NCBI GenBank assembly: GCA_950106755.1
Contig: OX467083.1
Coordinates: 49,986,555 to 50,050,554, forward strand
Length of the DNA stretch: 64,000 bases
Direction: 5' to 3'
Source: Climacium dendroides
Taxonomy: Eukaryota > Streptophyta > Bryopsida > Hypnales > Climaciaceae
Made by a program: the position numbers and the translations under genes. Positions within the stretch are counted from its first letter, which is position 1. The number at the start of each line of letters is the position of its first letter. Below the pieces are notes generated by a model. It was not told the DNA's origin and did no database searches. It saw only the letters and a program-made list of their open reading frames with translations. Shown here piece by piece: positions 35,820-48,579 of the stretch.

Positions 35820-37250
35820 TTTGTATTTTTATAGTTCATTTATATATTTAGAATAAAAAGATAGAAGTCTAAGAGAAATTTACCTACTAAATTTTGACCT
35901 TAGTGGTATTTGAGCCTTTGGAGGTGATAGAAACTAATCTAATAGGAATTTTCCATGACCAATGGAGGTTTAAAAGCCTATGGAGATTGTGCATGGTCTA
36001 CTTCCCTATCCTAGAATCTAATTGGTAGGTAGATATCATTTTTTGTTTTCTAAGTTGGGTTTGGTGGGAGAAAAGAGAGTTCTTAGAGTTTGTATGTGGA
36101 GAGCTAAATTGAAGAAAGTCATGACTTTAAGGAGACATATTTTCTTATTTATGTTGAATTTTGCAATGAAATTTAGAGGGTTTATTTTTTAAGTTTTTGT
36201 ACTTTAAAAAAAATCATTCTTGTTTACTTTGGAATTATGAATGAAAAGTTATAAGCATGTGAATGGAAGAGGGTCTGTTGCCACATAAATGAAGAGAAGT
36301 AGCTAATTAGATAGTATAGCTTCACAAACTCTCACAGTCACATTTATAAATCAAATGAAGTGAAATTTTGAAGGAGTGTAGTATTTTTCTTTGGCTTTCT
36401 ATAAAACTCTTATTGATTCAATTTGAAAAAAGAGGGTAGAAGATTATAGTTAGTGGAGTGAAGGAAGATTTATTACTTTCCTATTTGAAAAATTTTGGTG
36501 AGGATTGTAGGTGCATGCATTTAGTGTATTCTATTTTTTTTCTAATTTTTGCTTAAATGTTGTTTGGAAAAAAGGATCCAGTGTAAATTTCCTGTTTTTT
36601 GTCTTAATAGTTTCTCCCATAGCGGACTTAGACACTTTCAATTCTTACCTACATCGTGGTACTAGTGAGGTTGGATTATGGCCCAAGAGATCATTGAATA
36701 CATACCAAGTGAGCATTGTTAGTTTTTACTTGTGGTGAGGCTAGAATAATGACTAGCAAACCATAAGGTTTTTTGATGATGCAAGTGCAGGTTGTCATAA
36801 CCTTATAGATAGTTGTAGGTGTAGGTATTTAAATAGTCATCAAAACTACTTAGAGGTGTTTGCATTTGAAGCTTTGATTAGCAGTAGACACCAATGAGAC
36901 TTTTAAACCTAATTGGCATTGGATACTACTAGAGACCTCGGGTCTTGGGTGCAAATAAGGTTAAAAATTGAAGACAATCTATGTTTTTAATATAGGATTG
37001 ATCTTAAAAGAATTTACCCTTTTTTGCATTTTTCTACCTCAAGTTACTTTCAGTTGTAGTAAGATATTTTCTGTATTCCCAAAGTAGATCCCTCTCACCT
37101 CAATACTGTATTTGTTCAGGAATTTTAAACTATGAGAATTTAACAATGGTGGATCATATTGGTGAGCACATTGAATATGGTTCTTCTCTCTTTTTTTCTT
37201 TAAAATATTTAATAATTTATTGGTCTATTTATAAACTAAATTTTTTTTGT
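35820..37250. other. AT-rich DNA upstream of the transposase relic
   Basis: This probably once held the 5' part of the Harbinger transposase whose C-terminus survives at 37,253-37,574. I could not recognise its DD residues or helix-turn-helix in any frame. The 75-codon ORF at 36511-36738 is unassigned. Confidence 0.3.
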
Positions 37251-37252
37251 GA

Positions 37253-37574
37253 TTGTTCAAGTTTGACTCTGTTGTTAATTGTAGAAGAAGAATTATCGAA
37301 CAAGCATTTGGAGCCTTGAAGAATCGTTGGTGCATTCTTAAGGTATTCAACATATTTGTTGAAAAGGCTACTACTGTTATATTAGCATGTTGTGTTTTAC
37401 ACAACTACAGTGAATTAAAGAGGCAATGTGTGTTTGTGCCTACAAATGTTAGACTTTAACATGACCTGCATGTAGATTTCCATGTTGAGGAGGATGCAAC
37501 TTCCTTGCAAAAGATTAGTTACTGAAGTAACTAGAGAGGCAATGTGAGACATTTTGTTTGCATTTTGGCTGTAA
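37253..37574 (+). pseudogene. PIF/Harbinger transposase C-terminal relic
   Basis: The frame encodes RRRIIEQAFGALKNRWCIL and later ILACCVLHNYSEL. These are the two hallmark blocks at the end of DDE_Tnp_4 (Harbinger) transposases: the R--(V/I)E-AFG-LK-RW block, whose Glu is the third catalytic acid, and the CC-LHN block. Past the stop codon at 37,457-37,459 another frame gives EVTREAM, a stop, then DILFAFW, which resembles the typical extreme C-terminus. So at least one frameshift and two stops break it, and the N-terminal part with the first two catalytic Asp residues is not recognisable. Confidence 0.75.
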
Positions 37575-38930
37575 CACAATCTATAGTGATATTTGTCTTT
37601 CTTTTACATATTGCACCTAATATTTATTGATATATCATTTTCATAATCATCTACTTGTATAATATTTGTAGATGATGGTATTATATTAAGGGTTTTTATT
37701 TAAGGTAATATACTACATTTGTAATATGAAAATGAAATTTCCAAACCTGTGCCATAGGAGTGAGTTCAAATTCACTCATAGTAAGTTTTAAATGGATTTA
37801 GTGTTCATTGCAATATGAGTACTCCAAGTGTAATTATATAATGATTGTTTGCATAAGAATGTGAAATTGGATTCTCTTTATAAATTTCTCAGCATTAAAC
37901 AACATATAAATTTTTTTTTTCTACTAGAGTGCACTACTTTCAAATTTAATGTTTTTGTAATTAGAACTCATGAACCTCCATGTATATTTTTTTTAAATGG
38001 GTAGAAATGCTTATTCATAATAATAGCATTATAAAGTATTTTTTTTGTGGTCAAGCAATGAAAGTGTCAAGGCAACTTAACTTCTCCACTCCATGTAGTA
38101 CATAAGTAATATTCAACACAATTCAAAATGAGGTTAACTTTTACTTAATACTTAAACATATTGCACAATTGAGTTGGGTATGTGAAACTGTAAATCATAT
38201 TTAGTTCATTATAGAAGTAAAGTCAAATTCGAGTCTCCATAAATATATAAAGTGTATTCTCCTCTACTTTTTATGAGAATATTATAATATCTTCAAACAT
38301 TACATTCAATAACAAAATCTAGTAATATCACTTATGGATTGAAAGATTATAATGTTCAGTTTAAAAAATGTTAATTTTTTTTTTAATTTAACAATGAATT
38401 ATCTCAAACACTAGCATTCACTCAAGAATTTGAATTTAAAACAACAAAGTTAGCAAACTAAATTGCTAGAATATGATTGAAATCATTTTTTGACATTGAC
38501 AATCACATCAATAATTCCGTGAATTGTGAACAGTAAGACTGATGTATAAGAATATTGAATATTACAAACAAAACAAAACCACATGAACTTGGGGTGCAAA
38601 ATTGAACAAGAGACAAATGTTGTGACATGTAGCTAATTCAAAATCCAAAGCCTTTTGAATTCCTATTTGATATAATGAAACAAGAATGAAATGAATAAGC
38701 GAATTGTACTCGGGTATTTGATTAACTTCAATTCAAAGGATTGGAATGATGAAATAGAGGTTTCTTTACAAGCAAAAAACACTAGCAAGATTCCACACAC
38801 ACAATTCAATCTATATTATGAAAGTCATAAATACAATGTAGAACAACCAACAACATTCAAAACTAACATTGTGTAGTTTGTTCTATTTTATTTCATTTTA
38901 ATGTAGTGGGGTCTTCTTCCATTTGTACCC
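37575..38930. other. Gene-free AT-rich DNA
   Basis: Nothing is supported. A 61-codon ORF at 38691-38876 lacks recognisable features. Confidence 0.35.
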
Positions 38931-38934
38931 AGGC

Positions 38935-39515
38935 GGGATGCACTACAAAGGAAGTTCATGGATGAGGAGCGACCAAATTTTGAACTCCCTATATTATATC
39001 CTAGAATTTTATTTTTTTTCTACAAAAATATATGAATAGATTTTCCTACTTTGAAAGTTTATGTTCTGAATTATTGGAATTTTTTTATGTTAATAATAAT
39101 TCGTTATAAATTTAGAATAAAAAAGATACATTATAAAGCTAAAAATAACTTTCACACCCCTATATAAGAAAAAAAAATTGAAAAATGAATTTTTTTTCTA
39201 TAAAATAGCTTTCTGCTGAAAGTTTATTTTGGCTGAATATTAATACAATATTCATCTTTATGTGATCTCTATAAATATTTTAGTTGAAAAACATGTCATT
39301 TTAGTTCATTTTTCAATCCTTTCCAGACAATATATCACATGTTATTTAGGATTGAAATTTTTGGCAATAGAAACCTATAGACATTGTTAAGCAAAGCTCA
39401 AAATTGTAGGTTGAAATTATAGTTTATTAAAAAGTAATTAGGAAAAGTAGAAATGGGTAGTTAGGGTTTGGTTGCTCCTCACCCATAAACTTCCTTTGTA
39501 GCACCCCTTGGAATT
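38935..39515. mobile_element. TIR element (about 580 bp)
   Basis: The left end GGATGCACTACAAAGGAAGT, continuing TCATGGATGAGGAGCGACC, is matched by the reverse complement of the right end: GGGTGCTACAAAGGAAGTTT, then ATGGGTGAGGAGCAACC. The terminal inverted repeats are about 36 bp with a 2-bp indel and few mismatches. The interior is AT-rich and non-coding. I did not find a clear target duplication, so the superfamily is open. Confidence 0.65.
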
Positions 39516-39529
39516 TGTTAACCTACCAC

Positions 39530-41028
39530 CCCCAAAAGCTAACATCATATTGTGGGTTCAACCTTCTAAAATTCGCAACTAATTCTACAAAGGTTCAAAA
39601 AATATGAAACGACTTACATTAGGTACACTTCCATATTGTTTGCTACTAAAGTTAACTAAGAATGGTTTGAAGAATTTTAAAACTGAAGCACAAGGCAATG
39701 ACATCCTGAAAGGTGCTACTACAAATATTTTGGAATCCTAATTTCATTCAATCATAGAAAGCAAATCTAGTATCCCTTGTTTGAATTTTTGAATTTTACA
39801 AAGAAATATAATAGCACAATTAATTCAAATGAACTACTAACTTGACACCCTTGAGCTTTAACTATAGTAAATTTTAACAAACTAACAATGGAACATTAAA
39901 ATCTTTCAATCCATAATTAATATTGTCGGATTATTTTATTTCATGTGATATACACAATATTCATTTGAATTTGGTACAAAACTATAAGGTCTTTTTGAAT
40001 TCCTAGCACATTCCTAATTTCAAAATGAATTCTTTCACAATGTATCTCTTATGAATTCTCTCATGCATAAGCATTTTTCCTTTAAAAATTTCAAAAATAA
40101 TTAATGCTTACTAAATAGCCAAAATGTGATTCTAATCATGGGAAACAATTATACTCAAAACAAGAAAACCATGAAATGCAGGCATAAATTGCAATGTATT
40201 GCAGTTTAAAAAAAAAGTCCGAACCTGTAATACAAAATTCAGACAAGTAATCAAACCTTTGGCGTGCATTAAGTTCGAACTTGCTGGCCAACATATTCAT
40301 GATTCTTTTACCAAAATAGAAGTAAAAAAAAGGATTGGTGACTTCAATGTGATGAACTTGAATTCAATTCATTCTAATAATAGTTTTTTTTTTTTAAAAA
40401 CCGTTCCACCGACTGCTTTCTACTTGTACTACATAAATACAGATGAAGACTTGCAAGGATTCAATGGTTTTATTCAGAGTCCTTAGAAGATTAGAGTCAT
40501 TGTGCCCTTCAACCTTTCGAAATTAGTTACTAATTTTGTAGAGGTCAAAAAACTAAAATGACTTGGATTAGATGCCAATTTCCTTTCCTTCCTACATAAT
40601 TGAACTATAAGTTATTAGAAGCTTTTTGAATTTCAATAGAAGGCAATCAAGTCTTAGAAAGGTGCTCATTACCAAAGAGGATTTGAAACCCTAATTTTAG
40701 TTGAATTGAGAACCTAAACCTAATAGCCATAGTTTGACATTATGAATTTAATAGATGTAATAGATGTAATAGCGAAAGTCGATGAGACTACCTACTAGCT
40801 TCCAAACATTGAATGTGAACTTATAAAACTACAAATAAAAATTAAACTTTCAATATTTTCATTTAGTCCAAGTGTACAATAGAACTGGAAGGACCTCAAC
40901 CCTCAACAAAATTACAATTCATCCACAAAATCAATACAAATATGTTTCTACATTCAATGTAATGAAATAGAATAACTTCATAGATAAAAAGTGAAGTACA
41001 ACGGAAGAGATCAGAAAAAACATGAAGA
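39530..41028. other. Interior AT-rich DNA of the putative Harbinger element
   Basis: This lies between the transposase relic and the ORF1 pseudogene. A 95-codon ORF (40199-40486, plus) has no recognisable domain. I see nothing else. Confidence 0.3.
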
Positions 41029-41938
41029 CTATTCAACATTCTTCTTTAACACATCAACAAATATAGAAGCCATGTGCTCACCACTAGCTTGCTACAATTG
41101 GAACATTTCAAGCTCTAGATTTCTATTTTGCTAACAGTCAAGCAAGTTCTCCTTGTGCATTGTGATGGCAGTCTCGATCTTCAATTTCTTGGTCTTAGCT
41201 GTTGAATCCACTAGCTTGTCCAACGCCTCCATCAAGTTTTGAGCAACCCTAGCCCTCTTAGCTGATTTAGAAGATGTCCGGCCCTTTGCTGCGGCATCCA
41301 ATCAAGTTCGCTACATGGGTTTGTGGACTGCTTCCGGTGCTCTTGTGGTTAGTGCCACCAGTCAATAAAGTTGGGCTAGAACGTGGTGGTGAAAATGGCT
41401 CCCCTTCTCCGTTGCATGTTTCTGTGAGATCCCCAAGTGCAATCAAGGTCCCCATCCCTGGCATAGGTACGCCTTGGGCCATGCCACCCGATACACTATT
41501 AGTTTTAGTTGTGAGGCTAAGGATTTTGTTGATGGCATCATACCAAATGAATTTGGCACCCTCAACGTCTTGCACACCACCTCCCATTTGGTTCCACAAC
41601 TTTTTCATCTTTGAATAAGTGCTCCTTAACTTCTCCCATTTGTTCGATAACAACTTCACCTTCTTCCTAGATTTGTGAGGGAATTAGGCAACAAGAAGCT
41701 TGTGGATTCTCATCCACTGATGCTACCACATTATGACTGAGTTGTGAGCTTCTACATGCTCCTTGCACTACACAAGTAAAAACTTAATGGCAGCATTGCT
41801 CCAATGTCGGTCTTGAAGGGGTGGTTGAGGTTATAGAAGAGGAAGTGCAACAATTGGAACAGAAGAAACAAGAGGTGGAACTTGAGAAGGTGGGGAAGTA
41901 TTTGTGAGAAGTAATTGCAACACTCTCTCTTCGTCCAT
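41029..41938 (-). pseudogene. PIF/Harbinger ORF1 (Myb/SANT-like) pseudogene
   Basis: From ATG 41938 the frame reads MDEERVLQLLL, then a Pro/Val-rich stretch, a stop, then HWSNAAIKFLLV, a stop, CKEHVEAHNSV, further stops, then KWEKLRSTYSKMKKLWNQMG and KFIWYDAINKIL. The W-spaced helices (W-N-A-IK-LL, KW-KL---Y-K-K) are those of the Myb/SANT-like (trihelix) domain of Harbinger ORF1 and its domesticated relatives. The frame is then open to 41267; after a frameshift near 41280 it continues KSAKRARVAQNLMEALDKL and ends DVLKKNVE at 41029, with two more in-frame stops. In Harbinger elements this protein binds DNA and helps import the transposase. Four or more stops plus a frameshift show it is dead. 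It probably belongs with the transposase relic at 37.3 kb. Confidence 0.75.
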
Positions 41939-42393
41939 CTTGATCTTGAACCCTAAATTGGCTTAGAAGAAATTAGAAAGAAATAGTACCAAAAACAAAT
42001 CCTAACTACAACTAGAGAAAACAAAACAAAAAAACAAGCATTGTGTAGGTGAATAGCCTACCTTAGAGGAGGTACACAATTGGGAAAGATGAAGGTCAAA
42101 GCAACTACAATTAAGGAACGGCAATTATTTACCGGCATGGGAAAAAAATCCATAGTGACCCCACCTGTGGGGCACTATAGCTAGAAAAAGAGGCAGTGGT
42201 AGGCATTGGCAGGGTTCTATTCCGCCAAGCTAAGTTCCACCACCCCACCAAGCAGAACCAGCTAGCCCACGCTGGCACCCACTATAGAAGTGTGCATGCG
42301 CGTGGGTTGGATGACCAATGATTTAGATCCTCTTTTCTAACTATTTATCTTTTATGTCCCATTGTTTAGACATTTTTGTAAGTTGGAAAGATT

Positions 42394-42567
42394 CACTAGA
42401 AGAAACCCATGTTTTTTATTACAGATTTTTTGTAACGTCAACTTGTTATTATATTAACAATGACATCAAATGTAATGTCAAGATGTTAGTTGTAACATCA
42501 AACATAACATAAAAACAAGTTGATGTCACCAAAAATCTGCTATAAAAAACATGCGTTTCTTATAGTG
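42394..42567. mobile_element. CACTA-type MITE, 174 bp, TSD ATT
   Basis: The left end is CACTAGAAGAAACCCATGTT and the right end, reverse-complemented, is CACTATAAGAAACGCATGTT; both continue TTTTAT--CAGATTTTT. Direct repeats ATT at 42391-42393 and 42568-42570 form the 3-bp TSD. The interior carries further GACATCAA/TTGATGTC-type inverted pieces. It is non-coding. Confidence 0.85.
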
Positions 42568-42570
42568 ATT

Positions 42571-45190
42571 GTTTTAAAAGGCTTAAAGACAATCGCATCC
42601 AAAGATTACAAGGAATGGAAATTATGAGAAGTTTAGGACAACAAGTCTAATTTAGTCTCTTTGCTTTTTTGCATACCTTTAGTGTTACATAAAAGTTGTG
42701 ACCATCAACAATCATTAAGTTTTAGTTTGTTAAAAGCACCCCTTTACTTTTTGGAATGTTAAGTATGAAATGGTCAATACATTTGGAGAAAAGAAAAGAT
42801 GCCATCCAAACATTTGGTTGCATAGACATTATGGCATCTTTTTTACATAATGCAACAAAGTCTCTTGTCTTTTGTATTTCCTTAAAAATGTAGAAGTTAG
42901 GGATTATTTTTCTAGCTACATTGATGTATGTTAGTATTGTAATTCATTTTCTTTTGTTTGGAATGAGTGAATGAATGCTTCATGTTTTCCTTTTAGCAAT
43001 AACTTTCACACCATCTCCTTCTAGCTTGTGCTCTGCTTTCATCTATATTCCATACTTGATGTGTCTTGTAGCCATGTTCTTCATATAATGATGCTAAACT
43101 ATTATAAAGACTCTTCTAATTTTTTGGACATAATCCTTGAGCTCATCCTATTTCAAATCCTTAGGATGCTCTCAACATATATTGAGAGTGTTTATTCTAA
43201 CTTGAACCAATTCATTCATGACTCTCTAGGTATGTCATCTTTAAAAGGAGTAATCCTCCTTTGAACTATAATACTAGCTTGTACTTTCAATTGTAAAGGG
43301 ATGAGGGGATGCTTTTATTTAATCATGTCCTCAATGTATTGACATATCTGATTTTTTTTGTAAGCACTTATATTTCTCCTCTCTTTCTTTGCCATTGAAA
43401 TGATTCCTCAATGATGACCTAGGAATGTTGAAAAAAGCACTGACTTCAGCTATTTTTAACTATCTACAAGAGCTTGAATTGCTTCATTTGATGCCTTTGT
43501 TATTAATTTCCTATTTTTAGTTTTTTTAGTTTTGTCCTTACTTACATTGTATTGTTAATATCTTGTAGCAAATTTTGTGGTCTTCCCAAAGCTATGCCCT
43601 TTTGGAAGGGCGTTTCATTAACAAGTGAGTACTTCCACATGCATCTTCTTTTTCAAAATCATTGTTAATTTTTAAATCATTTTGATGTTACTCCTTTGAA
43701 TTTTTGCTACCTTATAATGATATTTCATCACTTGATAATGGTGATCTAAAAGTTAATGATGGTGAGTTCCCCAAGAAAAAGTTGTTATTACCTCCAAATT
43801 TTGTTATTAATTCTAATGGTGATGGTAAAATGTGGGATTTTTCTATAAGCTGCAATTCTTCTCTTTAAATTTATTGTTGTTGTAGTTGGGCAAGAAACAA
43901 AAAACTCTAGACTTTTCAAAACTTGAACTTTGATTGAAGGTATTTCAAAATCAAAAGAGTCAAAATCTTTGAAAACTTGAGTGTAGACTAATTGGATAGC
44001 AATGAATAAGATTTTGTTAGATTTCTCAAAAAATGGTTTTAAAAAAAGTCATACTTTCATTTCAAAAGGCATGTTTGGATGTGATTTTGGAAAGATGACC
44101 CACCTTGAGTTTGGAATTACTTAAAGAAGTAGGTATCTATGAAGGAATTTCTTGAGGTTGTTGAACCCCATAATTTTTTCCAACATTTTCTAACTTTATC
44201 ACTTATCAATGTCAAATCAATGAAATAGGGAGCTAACCATTTCATATCATTTAACACTCAACACTTAATACTTGATACCAATAGTGTATATTTTATGGGA
44301 GTGCAAATCTCTATAATACATATGAGATATTAACATTTATAGAGGTAATACTAATAGAGGGTTGACTATAGTTAGAAAATTTTGTGGATGATGGATGAAA
44401 ATTTCATTTGGAAAAACCTACCTTATTCATATCATTTTTTATTCCTATAGTTCTTATCATAATTCTTCATTTGTTGTTTAATTACCATTGATAATATATT
44501 GACATCATTTTAAATCCTAGCTTTAATGACAAATGATGTTCTTTTTGTGCAATCAAGGACAATTTTTTTATCTACAAAGAATTAAATTATATATGGGTGA
44601 ATACTTAAGAATTTATTACATTTTTTTAATGTTATTGAAATAACCTTTAATCATATGTTTATATCAATGGCTAAATTTTATCTTTAAACCTTGAAGTGGT
44701 ATTGCCAATTTGGTTTGATGTTGTGATTGAAGGAACAATATCATTCAAAGGATCAAAGTAAAATTGAAGGATTTATACATTAGCTTATATCTTCAATCTT
44801 CAAATCTATAAATCCTATGAAATAAATCTTTTGGGGCTAGAGTTGTAAAAACTTGAGGGTTAAATAATGCAATTTTTCTTCATAGTTTTCACAATTTAAG
44901 ACAAAAGTTGTTTTTTCTCTTTTCTCTCGATCAAAAAGCCCTATATAACTCAAATAAATGTTTGACACTATACAAATTTCATTTTAAAGATCAATAATGA
45001 TTTGAGTAGAATAAAATATATTATTCAACCTTCTCTAATGACACTATTTTTAGAGGAGCAAATGAACTTTCTAAATACACTTTCATAATTATTCACAACT
45101 TGACATGTGAAAATTGTTCTATCATATAAATACATGACTTGATAGATTCTAAAGATATGTATGGGGAATCTATAATTACAAAGCTTGTCA
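42571..45190. other. Gene-free AT-rich DNA
   Basis: There is no supported gene. A 78-codon ORF at 43028-43264 has no recognisable features. Confidence 0.4.
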
Positions 45191-45193
45191 TTA

Positions 45194-45303
45194 CACTACT
45201 AAAAAATTTAGTTTTTTTTGTTGTTTTGGTCGTGTTGATCTGATTAGATTTTGACCGGATCAACGTGACCAAAACAACAAAAAAACTAAATTTCCTAGTA
45301 GTG
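45194..45303. mobile_element. CACTA-type hairpin MITE, 110 bp, TSD TTA
   Basis: The ends are CACTACTAAAAAATTTAG and CTAAATTTCCTAGTAGTG. The left arm contains TTGGTCGTGTTGATCTG and the right arm CCGGATCAACGTGACCAA, so it folds back like the element at 18,963 and shares its core. The TSD is TTA at 45191-45193 and 45304-45306. It is shorter, apparently through loss of the CAGAAATCTG part of the stem. Confidence 0.87.
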
Positions 45304-45803
45304 TTAGAGCAAGTTGAAGTAGGAAGCATATCATGAACCATTTGGTTATTGGATTGACAATTAGTTTTCTGCAAGAGAACAACAAATTTCTAGATTATTT
45401 CACAAGTAATTCAGTCAACTCATTTTTAAAATCAAAAGATATATTATAGGCGGTCAAATAAAAAATATGTAGCTTATCATTGTGAATCCTAGGAGGGAAA
45501 CTATTCTTGTCCTTTTAAATGTTAATGACTCTTTTAGTGCACTACATGATTCCAATGAAAATCCAAAAGTACTCCTTTGTATAATGAAATAATTAATTGG
45601 AATCTTTTGCAATTTGGAAAGGTCATAAGGTTGTCTTCATTGAATTCATTAAATGGTGACTTTCTACACCAATTCCAACCCTTTCATCCCTAGTTGCACT
45701 CAATGCAATAAAAAAACTACATTAGAATGCAATAGAATCAAATTGGATCTACAAGTAAACCTTGCAATTGATTTGCAATGTACAATGAGTCTCTTCACTT
45801 TAA

Positions 45804-47273
45804 CCCTAAGTGCCCAAGCCTTTCCAAGTGAAATTTTTCCTAAGAAAAAATAGCATGGGCTTATAGTTATCTCCAATAAAGCAAATTGTTTTGTTTTCTA
45901 AATCTAAGTATATAAACTTTTCACTCAAAATTGGTTTGTATACTAGTGAGCTAGTATACAAACCAATTTTGAGTGTAAAATTGCATAGGAGTTGTGAAAT
46001 TATAATGAGAGAAATGTACATATCCTATTTTTAGTATGTTATTCCTTCCTACAATGTTTGAAAATTTGCATGAGAGTTTTGGGGGATTGGAGGTAATATG
46101 AACTACTAAAAATTGTGTTAGCACACTAATATGCACTTCCAAAAACTTTAAGTTAAAGTGAAGAGCTATTAAACTCATTAAAGAATCTACCTTGCAATTG
46201 TTGAAATGCAATTTTTTTATAAGTAGAAATTGCAAATAATTACCAGATCAACACTTGCATATTTGTATTTTCAACAGTGAAAATCATGAAAACACTTCTT
46301 TCTATTGGGACCATTTTCAAAGCAAATGCATAAGTACAATGTTTTAGATTTCAAAATCAAATAAAATTGGCAAGCTTTGCTCAAAGTTGGGAAATGAATT
46401 AAAATTAACAAGCTCTATTCTTCCACTAATGGTATATATATGCCTTTGAGGGAGCCTCAGGCAATGCCATTGACCTTGCAAGACCATTCCATGAATGGAA
46501 AGAAGATACCTTAGAAGACATTGTCGAAGAAGACATTCATCGCCCAAGAACCACAAGGTCCATGCACTTTGAAGTTGCTCAATAAGCTAACATCATCATG
46601 CATCAAATTTTGCTTGAAATTGATTGGCCAATAAACAAGTTCTTATTCCAGGCTATCTAGTTTTCTTACCTTAATTCTCAGATTGTCAACCTAGAATTAC
46701 AAAAAACCTTTGGTTGCATCTACTCTAATATTATAGGTGGTTAATCCATTGAAGAAGAATTGGAGCTTGTTGGCTTGCCATTCTCCCTCTCTACTCAGCT
46801 CCCTCTTGTATGGGGGCTTGTGGGTTTAGGTCTTTGGTTCACCCTACCTTTAGGTTCTATTGCTCCTTTTAGTTTGTCCTCACCTTCAGGTGACTTTTTC
46901 TTCTATTTTTTCTACCTTCAAGTGTTTGATTCTTTCTTTACTCTTGCCTTTTGGTGCTTTCATTTTGTATTCAATCTTCTCGTTTATGGGTTCTTTCTTT
47001 CCTCCCTCCAGCCCTCGGGCATGTACTTGTTTTTGAGTTTTATTCACTTGAGTAAAGTTCCACCCTAGAATGGGATTCACCTACATATATGCCTTTGAGG
47101 ACCTCTCAAAAATCAAATATTTACCTTTTTCAATGAAAAATAAAACCTTTCAATGGTTAACCTCCAATATTGCCCTTAAAATTATTCAAAACAATAAAAG
47201 GAAATTAACTACTTACATACAAATAAACTAAAATTTTGAATCGACCTTACATGGTCAATAAGGCAATTAGGGG
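45804..47273. mobile_element. Dispersed repeat family A, copy 2: TTAA-flanked element with nested insertion
   Basis: Its borders are TTAA at 45800-45803 and 47274-47277, with ends CCCTAAGTGCC and, reverse-complemented, CCCCTAATTGCC. The interior matches family-A copies at 17.9, 52.7 and 53.5 kb. The element is split by a 633-bp insertion (46452-47084), so its own length is about 820 bp. It is the best copy for defining the family ends. The 94-codon minus-strand ORF is only a shadow of the repeat. Confidence 0.6.
46452..47084. mobile_element. 633-bp insertion with 16-bp target duplication, unclassified
   Basis: Perfect 16-bp direct repeats ATATATGCCTTTGAGG lie at 46436-46451 and 47085-47100. 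The paralogous uninterrupted site at about 53.03 kb (ATATATGCCTTTGAAGACC) shows the pre-insertion state. Long, variable TSDs suggest target-primed reverse transcription (LINE or SINE/retrocopy), but neither end has a poly(A) or poly(T) tail and there are no TIRs. The interior is GC-richer than its surroundings and contains a 102-codon ORF (46760-47068, plus) rich in Leu/Phe/Ser without recognisable domain. Confidence 0.7.
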
Positions 47274-47279
47274 TTAAGT

Positions 47280-48550
47280 GAAGCAATCCATACATTTGAA
47301 AAAGGTGCCGCCATGGAAAGGTATTTTGTTGACTATGTAAATTGACTGCTTGACACTGAGATATCAATCTAATTATCAAGCTTGGTAGAGGAATTCTCTC
47401 TAAATTTTAGCCCAAGGTCAATTGAACACCAAATCAATCAATCCTTACGAGTGAGTCAATGATATGCAATGAACTCTTGCATCTACACATATAGTATGAA
47501 CTTGTCCATAGATAATAACAAATGAATGTTGGTTTTGGGTGTGCATACCTTAAGTTATCACAAACTATATAAGCTTAAGTTTATCCAATGTATACTAGTA
47601 TTAACATTATGCCAAGTCTCTAATTTTCAAGGTAGATTTGTCACCATTCCATAGGATGTAGTTAGGAAAATGTTATAACTCATAATGCATACCCTCTTTT
47701 TACACCCTTAGATTTGCGAAAAGTACAGATACAGACATTTGTGATGAACTATATTAGACTTGGCATTATGTCCTTATAATGCTCTCAAGCCTCCCAACTC
47801 TTGAGCATTATGCAATCCATAAGTTTTGTGAGGTAGGATAACTTAACTTACTAAAATTCGAGGCTCAATCCAAGTCTCACTCCCCTTCTCTTCAATTGTC
47901 TTGGAGAATGCACCATGATAATATGTACTACAAATGGTGCAATCTTTGTAGTCTTTTTCCTTCTTAACCCTTGAATGCTTGGCCAATGACTATGGAAATC
48001 ATCCCTTTTGACATTGTATGTCATCATCTACTTAAAAAAAAATTCAAAAGTGCTCATTAGAGGTCAAACTATTGTTCGTGATTTCCCCCTTTTGCACAAA
48101 GTACCAAGGATGAACAATTGCACATCCATCCTACACACATAAATTCCTTGTCATTCATTGACAAAAAAAATGGTCTCTACAGCATCGTTTAACCTCTCAA
48201 GGCTCAAGGCCTTGAGGGTCTAAAAACATCATTGCTTTTGAAATGTTATAAGTCTAAATGTCACTAAGGTATAGAAATCTCAACCATACAATCTTGTAGT
48301 GTACATGTTGTTGGTGTCATGGATCAAATTTGGAGTCATTTGGCCACATGGATTGCAAGATCATAATGTTTTAGTGTTGAAAAAGGATGCTGAAATTTTC
48401 CTTACAACACATTTGGAGGTAAAATTTGATTTCTAAACCTTTTCAAATGAAAAAACTTTAAACTATAAAGTGCTAGAAAATCAGCATACAAATACATTGG
48501 TGAAAGAAAATGTCATTCAATTGACTCATTTTGTCTACGAAATGGCTTTG
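47280..48550. other. Intergenic AT-rich DNA
   Basis: There is no gene. A segment near 48.12-48.17 kb is related to the repeat at 10.62-10.77 kb. Confidence 0.4.
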
Positions 48551-48579
48551 AAATGTCAAGAAAAGTTGCAAAAAAATTC

